DNA of 56,061 nucleotides from Chlamydiota bacterium (GCA_947478685.1 CANJWO010000006.1:1-56061), one strand, 5' to 3'. Counted from the first letter of the stretch, positions 8,239 to 17,615 are shown. Notes: a model not told the origin generated them from the sequence alone. Numbers and translations: made by a program.

Positions 8239-10161
8239 ATGCCCCTTATTGCTACACCGTATGGAAGTTTTACATCTCCGATTTCGGCTGAATTAGTGGC
8301 CAAGGGGGCGGTCGGTATTCGCCAAATTTTAATTGATGATGACGATGAAATGTATTGGATTGAAGGTCGGCCTGAAGAAAAAGGGAGAGCTGTAGCTGTC
8401 AAATATTCCAGCAGGAAAGATGTTCTCCCCTCTTCCTATTACATCAGAACAACTGTCCATGAATATGGCGGAAAATGTACAGCGATTCATGAAGGGACTA
8501 TCTATTTTTCTAATTTTGCCGATCAAAACATCTATAAGCTCGAACAAACAGGTGTTGTAACTCGCGTTACAACTACGTCTGTTCTTAGATTTGGAGACTT
8601 TGTGGTCCATCCAAATGGAAAATGGCTCTATTCTGTGATGGAAGATCACACCAATCCATTGAATGTCCAAAACAGCATTATGAAAGTAAATCTTGAAACA
8701 GGCGATGTCGAGAAAATTGCAGCCGGCCATGACTTTTATGCGGCCCCTAGACTTAGTCCTGATGGAGGGCGAATTGCCTACATTTTTTGGGACAATCCCA
8801 ATATGCCATGGGATAAAACAGAACTTTGGATTGGAGATTTAAATCAAAACGGCCTAATAGAATCTGAGAAAAAAATCACAGGACTTGAAAATGAATCTGT
8901 TGTAGAACCATCTTGGTCACCTAAGGGAGTTTTATACTTTGTCTCAGATCGCAACGGTTATTGGAACTTATATAACGAGGAGAATGAGGCAGTCTGCGAA
9001 ATGAATGCCGATTTCTCAGCCCCGATTTGGGTTCTTGGCAATAAAAGTTACACCTTTATTTCGATCAATAACAAGCCTCATATCGCAGCAATTTATACTG
9101 AAAAAGCGATCGATTTCTTAGCTCTTATCAATTTAGAAAACAACTCCTTCAAAAAAATCCCTCTCGAGTTTAATACTCTCACTGACATAACAGTAAGAAA
9201 ACAAAATCTTGTCCTTCTGGCCAAATCGCCAACAGAGTTACAACAAATTATTGAAATAGATCCTGTTTCAAATCAGGTAACTGTTTTAGTTGCCCCAGAA
9301 CCACTTAATATTGACCAGGCCTTTTTCTCATCTCCTGAAATCATCGAATTTCCCTCTTTAAATGACAAAAATGCTTTCGCATTTTTCTATCCACCCAAGA
9401 ATCCTAACTTCAAAGCAGATGCTAGTGAAAAACCTCCTCTTATCGTATTTACCCATGGCGGCCCAACCGCTAATGTGAATCCCTCACTTAAACTTTCTAT
9501 TCAATTTTGGACCTCTAGAGGCTTTGCTGTATGTGATGTTAATTATAGCGGAAGCACAGGCTATGGTAGAGAATACAGAGATCGTCTTAAAGGTAATTGG
9601 GGTGTTGTCGACGTATACGATGTTTGCAGCGCAGCTCAATATCTTGTAGATAAAGGACTTGTTGACAAGGAAAAACTTATTATTGAGGGAGGAAGCGCCG
9701 GTGGCTATACAACACTTGCTGCTCTTACCTTTAGAAATGTCTTTAAAGTAGGGGCAAGTTACTTTGGTGTAAGTGACTTAGAGCTTCTTACTAAAGATGG
9801 TCATAAATATGAAGCAAGATATTTGGATAGCCTCATCGGGCCCTACCCTGCAGATATAGCTACTTACCATGCTAGATCTCCCCTGTTTCATACAGATAAA
9901 CTCTCTTGCCCAGTACTCTTTCTACAAGGTGGAATGGATAAAATTGTCCCTCCAAACCAGGCCGAAAAAATGTATGAGGCTTTATTAAAGAAGAAAATCC
10001 CAACTGCTTATATCCTTTTTGAAGAAGAGGCCCATGGCTTCAGATCGGCCCCAAATATCATCACCTCTTTTGAAGCTGAACTCTACTTCTACCGGAAGAT
10101 CCTCAAAATTCCAACAAATGAAAAAGCCCCGCCTCTAAAGATCATGGGCCTCCCCGGCTAA
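8239..10161 (+). CDS. S9 family prolyl oligopeptidase/acylaminoacyl peptidase
   Basis: Serine peptidase with an N-terminal beta-propeller and a C-terminal alpha/beta hydrolase domain. I chose the ATG at 8239 because a perfect AGGAGG lies four bases upstream; the ATG at 8200 has no ribosome site and adds 13 residues that would make a pseudo-signal sequence. From 8239 the protein has 640 residues. Catalytic residues visible are Ser486 in GGSAGGYTT, Asp567 in GGMDKIVPP and His599 in EEEAHGF; FTHGGPT supplies the oxyanion region. The opening TPYGSFTSPISAELV is typical of the family. Probable role: cytoplasmic cleavage of short peptides, perhaps those imported by Opp proteins. Confidence 0.9.
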   Translation: MPLIATPYGSFTSPISAELVAKGAVGIRQILIDDDDEMYWIEGRPEEKGRAVAVKYSSRKDVLPSSYYIRTTVHEYGGKCTAIHEGTIYFSNFADQNIYKLEQTGVVTRVTTTSVLRFGDFVVHPNGKWLYSVMEDHTNPLNVQNSIMKVNLETGDVEKIAAGHDFYAAPRLSPDGGRIAYIFWDNPNMPWDKTELWIGDLNQNGLIESEKKITGLENESVVEPSWSPKGVLYFVSDRNGYWNLYNEENEAVCEMNADFSAPIWVLGNKSYTFISINNKPHIAAIYTEKAIDFLALINLENNSFKKIPLEFNTLTDITVRKQNLVLLAKSPTELQQIIEIDPVSNQVTVLVAPEPLNIDQAFFSSPEIIEFPSLNDKNAFAFFYPPKNPNFKADASEKPPLIVFTHGGPTANVNPSLKLSIQFWTSRGFAVCDVNYSGSTGYGREYRDRLKGNWGVVDVYDVCSAAQYLVDKGLVDKEKLIIEGGSAGGYTTLAALTFRNVFKVGASYFGVSDLELLTKDGHKYEARYLDSLIGPYPADIATYHARSPLFHTDKLSCPVLFLQGGMDKIVPPNQAEKMYEALLKKKIPTAYILFEEEAHGFRSAPNIITSFEAELYFYRKILKIPTNEKAPPLKIMGLPG

Positions 10162-10220
10162 TCTTATGTTAATTTAACGTAAAGGATTAGAAATCTCTAA
10201 GAAAAAGATCGTCTTCATGA

Positions 10221-10226
10221 TATAAT
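10221..10226 (+). promoter_or_regulatory. Candidate -10 box TATAAT upstream of secretin gene
   Basis: A perfect TATAAT lies 18 bases before the ATG of the secretin gene, in an 83-base intergenic region. No convincing -35 hexamer is seen at 16-18 bases upstream. Confidence 0.35.
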
Positions 10227-10244
10227 CCCTTCTCTTTTTGCAAC

Positions 10245-11747
10245 ATGAAACGAAAATTAACTCTTTTTCTACTATCGATCTTCCCTCTCTTTCTTTTTGG
10301 AAACGAAGAGCCCTCACCTATTGTCGTGAATTTCCCAACTGTCTCAATGCATGAACTCGTTAAATTTGCGAGCAGAGTGGCCGGTGTAAATTTTATTGGT
10401 GACCCTAAAAACCTCGATTTTGAAGTAAGTTTCCTCTCCGGAAAACCTCTAGCTCCTAGCCAAATGATGGCTATTTTGATTCAAATGCTTGAAGAACATG
10501 GCTTAGATGTAAAGAGACAAAACGACTGTCTATTTATTTCAAAAAAGAGCATCTCGGTCCTTCCCGACATAAAACCTTTACTCAATCTACCTTTAATAGA
10601 AAGAGCTGAAGGAAAATTCCATGTTATAAAATTACAATACCATCAAGGATCTGAAATATTAGAGGCTCTAAAACAGATTTCTAATGATTTTGTTAGTACA
10701 AATAGCGGCAATGACGAGATGGTCTCTTCAATTTCCTCTATGCAATGGATCAAATCAACTAACTCACTGTTTTTTTCAGGCAACTCAAGATCAATTGAAA
10801 AAATTTGCAAACTGGTAGATTCATTAGATACGGCCCTTAAGCAAGTATTGATTGAAGTCCTTGTTATTGAGACCTCACTTCGTAATAGCCTTGATTTCGG
10901 CCTTGAATGGTCCTTTAGCAGCAAATATAAAGATCATGGTGGAATTGGCTCTGGAAACTTTTCAGGATCCGATTTTTCTAATACTGTTAACCATTTGGGC
11001 ATTGGAGAAAAAGGTGGGGGAATTTTACAATCTCCTATTTTAAGAGGTTTTGATCTTGGCATCATCGGTGACATCATTTTCCATAAGGGAAGATCTTTTG
11101 TCTCCCTTGGCTCACTAATCTCCGCTCTTCAAATTGATGGTGAATCATCAATTGTACTTAACCAAAAGCTCATCTCTCAAGATAATAAGAACTCGCGCAT
11201 ATTCGTTGGCGACAATGTCCCTTTCGCTGGCGCTATGGTACAAACTATTGGAAACGGCCAACAAACAACTGCTAATGTCGAATACCGCGATATTGGTGTA
11301 AGCCTTAATATTACCCCCCTCCTTGGCGAAGGCGATGTAATCACCCTTGAAATTACAGAAGAGATTACAGAGGCAATCGACCACCTCATCCACAAGTCCA
11401 ATCAACTCACCGGAATTAAAACTTCCAAAACTAACATGTCGACATCAGCCCATGTGCCCGATGGCCACTTCCTCATCTTAAGCGGCATGACAAAAACCGT
11501 TAAAGCAAAAGCAACTTCCGGCCCCCCCTGCCTCGGCGGAGTCCCCCTCCTCGGCGCCCTCCTCAACAAAAAAGAAAAGAACGAAGAAAAAAGCAACCTC
11601 CTCATCTTCGTCCGCCCCCACATCATCCGCTCAACCGACGAATATAGACAAATCTCCAAAGACCTAGACACCACTCCCCCCGCGCTAAACTTATTAGCCG
11701 CCGAAACCCCTCTAGCAGTCCCTGCACCAACTACTGTCGAATCTTAA
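10245..11747 (+). CDS. gspD: Secretin, GspD-like outer-membrane pore
   Basis: Outer-membrane channel subunit of a type II-like secretion system. Signal peptide at residues 1-19. An N0-like domain (FPTVSMHELVKFASRVAGVN) is followed by an N1/N3-like segment (FHVIKLQYHQGSEILEAL) and then the secretin core from about residue 200 (VLIEVLVIETS) to about 460, with the VGDNVPFAG and GIKTSKTNM-type segments and a final LLIFVRPHII. At 500 residues it is short for GspD, and no other gsp gene is present, so the partner ATPase and platform must lie elsewhere. The last 350 bases are strikingly C-rich. A 14-bp hairpin follows and serves both this gene and the convergent DUF1653 gene. Confidence 0.85.
   Translation: MKRKLTLFLLSIFPLFLFGNEEPSPIVVNFPTVSMHELVKFASRVAGVNFIGDPKNLDFEVSFLSGKPLAPSQMMAILIQMLEEHGLDVKRQNDCLFISKKSISVLPDIKPLLNLPLIERAEGKFHVIKLQYHQGSEILEALKQISNDFVSTNSGNDEMVSSISSMQWIKSTNSLFFSGNSRSIEKICKLVDSLDTALKQVLIEVLVIETSLRNSLDFGLEWSFSSKYKDHGGIGSGNFSGSDFSNTVNHLGIGEKGGGILQSPILRGFDLGIIGDIIFHKGRSFVSLGSLISALQIDGESSIVLNQKLISQDNKNSRIFVGDNVPFAGAMVQTIGNGQQTTANVEYRDIGVSLNITPLLGEGDVITLEITEEITEAIDHLIHKSNQLTGIKTSKTNMSTSAHVPDGHFLILSGMTKTVKAKATSGPPCLGGVPLLGALLNKKEKNEEKSNLLIFVRPHIIRSTDEYRQISKDLDTTPPALNLLAAETPLAVPAPTTVES
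11400..11747 (+). other. C-rich, G-poor 3' coding end (possible Rho loading region)
   Basis: Codons end in C far more often here than earlier in the gene; by hand count 11521-11580 has 27 C and 12 G in 60 bases. The run stops at the stop codon. C-over-G enrichment near a transcript end is what Rho utilisation sites look like, but this is inferred. Confidence 0.35.
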
Positions 11748-11788
11748 AAAATAAATGCCATTTCCAACCCCAGAAATTAAAGTCAGAC

Positions 11789-11824
11789 TTATAGTCATTT
11801 GACTTCAAATTCAAATGACTATAA
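11789..11824. terminator. Bidirectional terminator hairpin
   Basis: A perfect 14-bp stem (TTATAGTCATTTGA and its complement) with an 8-base loop sits between the convergent secretin and DUF1653 genes. On the plus strand it is followed by CAATTTTATT, a weak U tract. Confidence 0.7.
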
Positions 11825-11829
11825 CAATT

Positions 11830-12153
11830 TTATTCCACCCGCTTAAACCTAGAATAAGCAACACCTTTATATTCTACTTGCTCACTCCAAATTACCCACG
11901 ATCTAACCCAAACCAGTTTGTGGCCATATAGCGATTGATAAATAACTGCCACCTCTTCAGTTCCTTCAAGAAAGGCAAGATCTATAATTTTGTATAATTT
12001 ACTCGGATCCTTATAGTGATGCCAAATTTCACCCGGTTGAATTTCCTTCTGCACATCCTGCATCTTTGCTACTAATACTGATTCATCAGTATGATTAGAT
12101 GGTAACGATTGGTTTGTCATATTATCCGCTCCCTCTTGCAAGATCATTTTCAT
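11830..12153 (-). CDS. DUF1653 family protein
   Basis: Small protein of 107 residues carrying the DUF1653 signature: GEIWHHYKDPSKLYKIIDLA, then VIYQSLYGHKLVWVRS and a final YSRFKRVE. The family is widespread, its function unknown. A ribosome site (GAGGA, about 8 bases before the ATG) supports the start at 12153; a second ATG at residue 12 also has an AGGGAG upstream, so the N-terminal 11 residues are uncertain. It begins two bases after the stop of the ABC exporter gene and is probably translationally coupled to it. Confidence 0.8.
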   Translation of the reverse strand: MKMILQEGADNMTNQSLPSNHTDESVLVAKMQDVQKEIQPGEIWHHYKDPSKLYKIIDLAFLEGTEEVAVIYQSLYGHKLVWVRSWVIWSEQVEYKGVAYSRFKRVE

Positions 12154-12155
12154 CT

Positions 12156-13892
12156 TTATATCCTCAATTGGACATTGTATAAATTGGCATAGGCGCCTTC
12201 TAGGGCAATGAGATCTTTATGGGTCCCTTGTTCGGTAATTCCATTATCGGTGAGGACAAGAATTCTTTGTGCATGTCTCACTGTTGATAAACGGTGCGCA
12301 ATGACAAGTGTAGTACGGTTGTGAGTTAATTTCTCTAATGAATCTTGCACCGCCTTTTCACTTTCATTATCGAGCGAGCTTGTGGCCTCATCGAAAATGA
12401 TAATGGGGGGATCTTTCAAGAAAACGCGCGCTACACTTAGCCGTTGTTTTTGTCCTCCTGATAACTTTACTCCCCGTTGTCCAATATCAGTATCATATCC
12501 ATTCGGTAATGACATAATAAAATCATGAGCATTTGCCTTTTTAGCGGCCACAATAATTTCCCCCTCACTTGCATCAAGTTTACCATATCGAATATTCTCC
12601 AAGACCGTTCCTGCAAAAAGATAGACATCTTGCTGTACAATACCAATATTTTTTCTTAGCGAGCGCAAGCTAAGACCATTAATATTTATTCCATCAAGTA
12701 GTATTTCACCTTTGCTTACTTCATAGAATCTAGGTATTAAAGAACATAGTGTTGTTTTACCAACTCCTGAGGAGCCGACTAAAGCAACATACTCTCCACT
12801 CTTAATATGTAAGGATATATTCTTTAAGACGTGATCGCAACCTTCTTTATACTTAAAGCTTACGTTTTTAAATTCTATATTTCCCTTGCACTGTTTTAGC
12901 TCAGTTGCATTTGGAGCATCTTGAATATCAGGCTCTACCTCTAAAATTTCCATAAATCGATCAAAACCGGTAATTCCTTCTTGATAGAGTCTAGCAAAAT
13001 TACCAAGCCTCTGTATTGGCTCAATCAAAATTCCAATATAAAGGATGAATGTTAATAGATCTGCTAAATCTAATGAGCCTTTAACAATACTAACTCCTCC
13101 AAAGATGACCATAGCAATGGTCATGAGCTGCGTGAGCATAATCAATCCATTATAAAAATAGGCCTCACTTTTATAGCCCAATTTTCTGCTCTCTACAAAA
13201 CGGCTGTTTTCATTCGCAAATTTCTTCTTTTCTATCTCCTCATTCGTAAAGGACTGAACAACTCTGATTCCTGACAGCGTATCTTCAACTTGGGCATTAA
13301 TATCGCCGACTCTATCCTTGCTTCTTCTTAAGGAGCGGTTCATTTTCTTATTAAAATAAAAGCCATATAGACCCATGATTGGAACAAATGGGAGGACAAT
13401 CATAGCAAGATAAGCATTGATATTGATTAAAATGATACTTGCGCCGAAAAAATTCAGTAATGAAATTACAATATCCTCAGGACCATGATGATACAATTCT
13501 GAAAGATCAAACGAATCATTTGAGATCCGTGTCATTAACTGCCCTGTTCTATGTTCATCATAGAAACTAAATGATAGTTTTTGGTAATGGTCAAATAACT
13601 CGCTCCGCATATCACCTTCCATCAGAGCTCCCATTACATGTCCCTGATAATCAATAAACGCATGACATGCAGTATAAATGGCAACCAAGATAACCATAAT
13701 GGCACCCACTACATAAATCTGACCAAGCGCATCTGGAGTATTTGGGAATAATAAATTTTGAGTAATGAATCTTATCAACAATGGGAGTGCTAAGGTAATT
13801 GCCGACACAATAACTGCACATGACATGTCTGCATAAAAGAGTCTCAAGTATGGTTTGTAATATGACAAAAATTTCTTAAGCCCTAAATTCAC
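12156..13892 (-). CDS. ABC exporter, MsbA/lipid or multidrug type
   Basis: Half-transporter with an N-terminal six-helix membrane domain and a C-terminal ATPase, acting as a homodimer in the inner membrane. Seen in order: transmembrane segments to about residue 300; Walker A GSSGVGKTTL; Q-loop IVQQDVYLF; signature LSGGQKQR; Walker B IIIFDEAT; H-loop VIAHRLSTV. Length (about 578 residues) is normal. I prefer the GTG at 13892 because AAGGTG lies about nine bases upstream; a GTG at 13904 would add four residues. Substrate could be lipid A precursor or a drug; the sequence does not decide. It is followed by the coupled DUF1653 gene. Confidence 0.9.
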   Translation of the reverse strand: MNLGLKKFLSYYKPYLRLFYADMSCAVIVSAITLALPLLIRFITQNLLFPNTPDALGQIYVVGAIMVILVAIYTACHAFIDYQGHVMGALMEGDMRSELFDHYQKLSFSFYDEHRTGQLMTRISNDSFDLSELYHHGPEDIVISLLNFFGASIILININAYLAMIVLPFVPIMGLYGFYFNKKMNRSLRRSKDRVGDINAQVEDTLSGIRVVQSFTNEEIEKKKFANENSRFVESRKLGYKSEAYFYNGLIMLTQLMTIAMVIFGGVSIVKGSLDLADLLTFILYIGILIEPIQRLGNFARLYQEGITGFDRFMEILEVEPDIQDAPNATELKQCKGNIEFKNVSFKYKEGCDHVLKNISLHIKSGEYVALVGSSGVGKTTLCSLIPRFYEVSKGEILLDGININGLSLRSLRKNIGIVQQDVYLFAGTVLENIRYGKLDASEGEIIVAAKKANAHDFIMSLPNGYDTDIGQRGVKLSGGQKQRLSVARVFLKDPPIIIFDEATSSLDNESEKAVQDSLEKLTHNRTTLVIAHRLSTVRHAQRILVLTDNGITEQGTHKDLIALEGAYANLYNVQLRI

Positions 13893-13979
13893 AGATATAC
13901 ACACCTTAAGAAACTTATTGGTTGGTTTTTTAATATATACTGAACGAGATTTTTAAGACCAGTATCGATGATTGGCAGC

Positions 13980-14402
13980 TTACGGTTTTAGGCAGGATAG
14001 AATTTTGAGATAGATCTCTTCTAAGATCACATTGAGATGAGTCAATTCTTCAAGCATTTCATAGAGTTTGCCCCCATCTTCCTCGTGCATGTCGCCCTCA
14101 TTTTCAAAAAAATTATCCAAGGTTTCACGGGCGAAATCGGGATCAAAGGTGGCTAGCACTTTGCTGCTGAAAAGACGCTTAATTGAATTGCGATATTCGA
14201 CAAAAGGGGCAAAATGGGCCCAGGGCTCTCTCTGATTACATTCAAATAATTTGTCAACTGCGCTCCCCATAAGGGAATCGACATTACCTTGGCGCATTTT
14301 TTCTGGAATAAGCGGGACATCATCAAGAAAACTTTGATCAATTGGCTGTGGGTGATCGACCCATTGAACGGATTTATTCCCAATTAATATCGTCTCAACC
14401 AT
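13980..14402 (-). CDS. Small acidic protein of unknown function
   Basis: I recognise no family. The 140-residue protein has no signal peptide or membrane segment, is acidic in its second half (FFENEGDMHEEDGGKLYEMLEELTHL) and probably ends in a long amphipathic helix (LNVILEEIYLKILSCLKP). Such compact helical proteins can be secretion chaperones or regulators, but nothing specific supports that here. It sits alone, divergent from the MFS gene and upstream of the ABC exporter on the same strand. Confidence 0.65.
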   Translation of the reverse strand: MVETILIGNKSVQWVDHPQPIDQSFLDDVPLIPEKMRQGNVDSLMGSAVDKLFECNQREPWAHFAPFVEYRNSIKRLFSSKVLATFDPDFARETLDNFFENEGDMHEEDGGKLYEMLEELTHLNVILEEIYLKILSCLKP

Positions 14403-14461
14403 ATATCGAGAAGACTATACCAGAGCAAGTTAGAAAAACCTATATATTTTTTACGATCTTT

Positions 14462-14490
14462 CTTTCAATAAAGTTGCCGGCTCGTATAAT
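14462..14490 (+). promoter_or_regulatory. Candidate promoter with perfect TATAAT
   Basis: TATAAT at 14485-14490 with a weak -35 (CTTTCA, 14462-14467) at 17-base spacing. Predicted initiation at about 14497 is only a few bases before the first ATG (14500), and no ribosome site is present. Confidence 0.45.
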
Positions 14491-14499
14491 GAAACACTT

Positions 14500-15759
14500 A
14501 TGGAAATGAAAGACAGGCTCATCATTTTCTGCATATTAATGGGTAGCTACCTTGGCTTCTACTTTGCATTCCCCTTATTCCCTACAATTTTTTTGAATTC
14601 TAACTATCATTTCCTCCCTGAACACTACAGCATGGGAACTAGAAGCATACTGCTCGGACTTACTTACACTACCTATTATGTGGGCGCTTTTATCGGAACC
14701 CCTCTTATTGGTAAATTTTCTGACGCCTTTGGAAAAAAACGTATCCTATCAATCACATTTTTATTAGTCTGCCTAATGTATCTATTATCTGCTTTTGCCA
14801 TCCAATTTTCATCACTTACCCTTCTATTGATCATCCGATTTTTTACCGGATTTTTTGATAGCTGCTACTCCCTTGCCTATTCAACTCTCATGAGCATGGA
14901 AAAAAATTCAAAAACTAAACTCCCTAATCTAGAATTCTGGACAACTCTGGTTATTAATAGTGGATGGATTATTGGATCTTTTATTGGATGGAATCTTATA
15001 TCTCATCCTTCATTGTCAATTGCCTCTCTTTCCATCCCATTTTTAGCCGCTTCAACAATTTATTTAGCCTGTTTTTTATTGATTTCCATCTATTTCACAG
15101 GGCCACCTCGTAAATTGATGACCAAATTAGTTTTTGACATAGCTCCATTTTTTTCTGCTTTAACCTCCTTTAAGCACGCCTCTTTAAGACCTGTACTTAT
15201 TAGCAATTCCTCTTTGTATGCAGCAACTTTTATCTTCACCTCATATATTCCGTTATACCTAATGAAACAATACAACTTTGAACCAGCTACACTTGGAACA
15301 GTTGAAATTTATCTCTCCTGTTCCTACTGTTTTGCCCCCTTCACTTATTGGTTCTATTTAAAATATTGCTCAAGAAAAGAGGTTATGGGGATTAGTGCCC
15401 TTGGAACTGCCATCTCCTTGCTTTTATTAATGACAATCTCATTTAAAGGCTCGCTTTGGGTGTTTCTATGTATGACAAGTTACTTCGGCGCTCTTGGATT
15501 CAGCTTTTCTGCTTTTCTTGTTAGCGACAGTTCTCCAATTGACCAACAAGGTGAAGCTTTAGGGGTGAGCCAAGCCCTTTTTATCTTAATTGAAGCCGCA
15601 GTCTCCTTTCTCTGCGGACTATTTGCTGCAGTCTGGATCTATCTTCCCCTCATAGTTGCTGTCGGATGTTCTCTATTCTCAGCTGTTTGGGTTTTCAACC
15701 GTCTCTTAGTACGCCCTTTTACTAGACCTTTTGCTAGACCTTTAACTTTTCATTTGTGA
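14500..15759 (+). CDS. MFS transporter
   Basis: Major facilitator superfamily carrier with about 12 predicted membrane helices over 419 residues. The loop between helices 2 and 3 carries the MFS motif as GKFSDAFGKKRIL, and the protein resembles the tetracycline/sugar-phosphate type drug:proton antiporters in layout. Substrate unknown; export of a drug or uptake of a host metabolite are both possible. An ATG at 14506 is an alternative start. The C-terminus ends in an odd short repeat (RPFTRPFARPLT) encoded by near-identical 15-base units, perhaps from replication slippage. It precedes the channel-like gene by 35 bases on the same strand. Confidence 0.85.
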   Translation: MEMKDRLIIFCILMGSYLGFYFAFPLFPTIFLNSNYHFLPEHYSMGTRSILLGLTYTTYYVGAFIGTPLIGKFSDAFGKKRILSITFLLVCLMYLLSAFAIQFSSLTLLLIIRFFTGFFDSCYSLAYSTLMSMEKNSKTKLPNLEFWTTLVINSGWIIGSFIGWNLISHPSLSIASLSIPFLAASTIYLACFLLISIYFTGPPRKLMTKLVFDIAPFFSALTSFKHASLRPVLISNSSLYAATFIFTSYIPLYLMKQYNFEPATLGTVEIYLSCSYCFAPFTYWFYLKYCSRKEVMGISALGTAISLLLLMTISFKGSLWVFLCMTSYFGALGFSFSAFLVSDSSPIDQQGEALGVSQALFILIEAAVSFLCGLFAAVWIYLPLIVAVGCSLFSAVWVFNRLLVRPFTRPFARPLTFHL

Positions 15760-15787
15760 AAATAGTAAATAAATAATTTTACTATTT
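15760..15787. promoter_or_regulatory. AT-rich inverted repeat between MFS and channel-like gene
   Basis: AAATAGTAAA and its complement TTTACTATTT are separated by 8 bases immediately after the MFS stop codon and just before the next ATG. Its low GC makes it a poor terminator; an operator is possible. Confidence 0.35.
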
Positions 15788-15794
15788 AAATATA

Positions 15795-17615
15795 ATGAAA
15801 AAAATACTAATAATTATAATTTCCATATTATTTGTCGTAACGATTTATTACACGACCTCCTTCTATCTTGAAATTTATAAAAATCAAGAGAGAATCTCTC
15901 TCGAGCTCAAAACCAATTTTCTCGATCAGCAAAAAATTGTTTCCGATATGCTTAAATCTTATGAAACAACGGCTGCCGATTTAGCAAAAATCCAAGATCC
16001 TAATCTATTAAAAGATTCTGTAGCAGGTGATATTTTCTCTATCGTTATTCTTGATTCAGAAAGAAAATTTTCATCAGGGTGGGAACTGGACCCATCAATT
16101 CATGAGAAAGTTCATTCCCTAATAACCTTTGAGTTGCCAGAAACTACGAGTGAAATTGATTGGGTCAGCATTAAGCTGAATGCAGCATTACTAACCTGCA
16201 GAGGAATATATATTCTTCCAAGAGACGATAACACCTATTTAGTCGTTACCTATGATCTCTTAAAAGCACTCAACTCAATTGAATCATTAAGTTTTGGCTT
16301 TAAGAGCTTTGCGCAGGTCGAGCAAGTAGCAACAGGCCAGATTATTGCCCCTTTTACCTCCTCCCGAATTAATCCAGTCGATCGACTAACAAATGATACT
16401 ATCCAGCTTGAGGCTCCTGTATCTGATCAATGGATCCTTGTTTTTTTCGGTATTTGGGAAGATCTTTATCCCTATCCATTAGAAATAATTCGGGCATTTT
16501 TTTATCTCATCGTTCTTTGGGGGGCTCTCACCATTTCAATAGCTACTCTATTATTAAAAGCAGCTATTTCCAAACCTAAATCACTTTGGATCCTATCTTT
16601 TATCTTCAATGCCTTTTGCCTTATTCTAATTATCTTTTTTTTCTTAGATTTTCCTGCCAGATCAGCTCAAATTACCGAAAAAACAAACTCATTTAGAAAA
16701 ACGCAAGAATTATTCAAAAAAGGAGATTCAACCCTTCTAATCCCTACAACTATCCGAATAAAATCACTCTCCTTTCCTGATGACGCATCTTTTCTTGTTT
16801 CAGGATTCATATCTCAAATTTATCCTAAAAATATGGGATTAGAAATTGGTTTTGTTTTTCCCGAAGAGACTAGCGCCTATCCATCCTCACTCACAGAAAT
16901 TTCTAGATGGGAAACAAACGAATCTGTCCTAATTTTATGGCAATTTACTGTTGGATTAGGAGGCTCTTTTCCCCCAACATTTTTTCCATTTGACGAAAGA
17001 ATATTAAACATAGTCCTATGGCCAAAAGAAATTCATAAAAGTGTCGTTTTTCTCCCTAATTTCATTAACTATGAAACCCTTATTATGTCGACCAAACCAG
17101 GTATTGATCCTACTGTAAATCCTATTGGATGGAACGTTAAAGGGAGCTATTTCTTAATGGGTAATCAAGCGCCCTACGATTTTTTTACCATCTCTCATGC
17201 CCCCTTAAGCTTTAAATTCACAGTTTATCTTGAAAGAGATTTCTTGGGTGCATTTCTATCCAATGCATTAGCGCTTGTTCTCTGCATTGTTGTCGCATTC
17301 CTAGTTTTATTTATACCAAGAGACTCTCTACTCGATTCTCTCTTTGCCACCGTCTCCATTTTTGTCGGGCTTATTTTTATCGCTGTAACAAACCATGCAT
17401 CCCTAAGAGAGACACTGCAGGTCTCATCCTTTGCCTATTGTGAATACCTCTTTATCTCTTTTTACCTCCTCCTCCTTGCAATCACCATCGACTTCATCCT
17501 CTGCATCGGCAAACCTATCCCCAAAACTAACTTCCGCTATCTTCTCGCTATCACCTACTGGCCCATCCTCATCGGCTCCTTCACCCTCATCATCACCCTC
17601 TCCGTCTTGTACTAA
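15795..17615 (+). CDS. Sensor-fused pentameric ligand-gated ion channel-like protein
   Basis: The 606-residue protein has two halves. Residues 3-22 form a membrane anchor, 23-230 an extracytoplasmic domain of Cache-like pattern (SIVILDSERKF), and 233-256 and 262-285 two helices. The second half looks like a complete pentameric ligand-gated ion channel subunit: a beta-rich domain with the hallmark PFD motif (FFPFDERILNIVLWP, 396-410), the GWNVKG strand (445-450), YLERDF before M1, then M1 484-508, M2 513-532 beginning at FIPRDSLLDSL, M3 546-570 and M4 582-604. Four helices of this spacing after a PFD domain fit GLIC/DeCLIC-type channels; the M1 proline is absent. Ligand and ion are unknown. 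The 3' end is C-rich and its stop codon interlocks with the convergent efflux gene. Confidence 0.6.
   Translation: MKKILIIIISILFVVTIYYTTSFYLEIYKNQERISLELKTNFLDQQKIVSDMLKSYETTAADLAKIQDPNLLKDSVAGDIFSIVILDSERKFSSGWELDPSIHEKVHSLITFELPETTSEIDWVSIKLNAALLTCRGIYILPRDDNTYLVVTYDLLKALNSIESLSFGFKSFAQVEQVATGQIIAPFTSSRINPVDRLTNDTIQLEAPVSDQWILVFFGIWEDLYPYPLEIIRAFFYLIVLWGALTISIATLLLKAAISKPKSLWILSFIFNAFCLILIIFFFLDFPARSAQITEKTNSFRKTQELFKKGDSTLLIPTTIRIKSLSFPDDASFLVSGFISQIYPKNMGLEIGFVFPEETSAYPSSLTEISRWETNESVLILWQFTVGLGGSFPPTFFPFDERILNIVLWPKEIHKSVVFLPNFINYETLIMSTKPGIDPTVNPIGWNVKGSYFLMGNQAPYDFFTISHAPLSFKFTVYLERDFLGAFLSNALALVLCIVVAFLVLFIPRDSLLDSLFATVSIFVGLIFIAVTNHASLRETLQVSSFAYCEYLFISFYLLLLAITIDFILCIGKPIPKTNFRYLLAITYWPILIGSFTLIITLSVLY
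17440..17615 (+). other. C-rich, G-poor 3' coding end
   Basis: The final codons of the channel-like gene are mostly C-ending; 17521-17580 holds 25 C and 6 G by hand count. The gene abuts a convergent one with no hairpin, so a Rho-type terminator would make sense here. Function inferred. Confidence 0.35.

Noticed and set aside
11402-11674. Minus-strand frame opposite the secretin 3' end
   Set aside because: Another shadow created by the C-rich end of the gene, fully inside a conserved secretin domain.
10245-11747. A type III secretion secretin (SctC)
   Set aside because: Domain order and short N-terminus fit GspD-like proteins better, and no type III gene is nearby; not absolutely excluded.
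15721-15759. Tandem-repeat module at the MFS C-terminus as a functional domain
   Set aside because: Only two to three short units encoding RPF-type residues in a cytoplasmic tail; most simply replication slippage.
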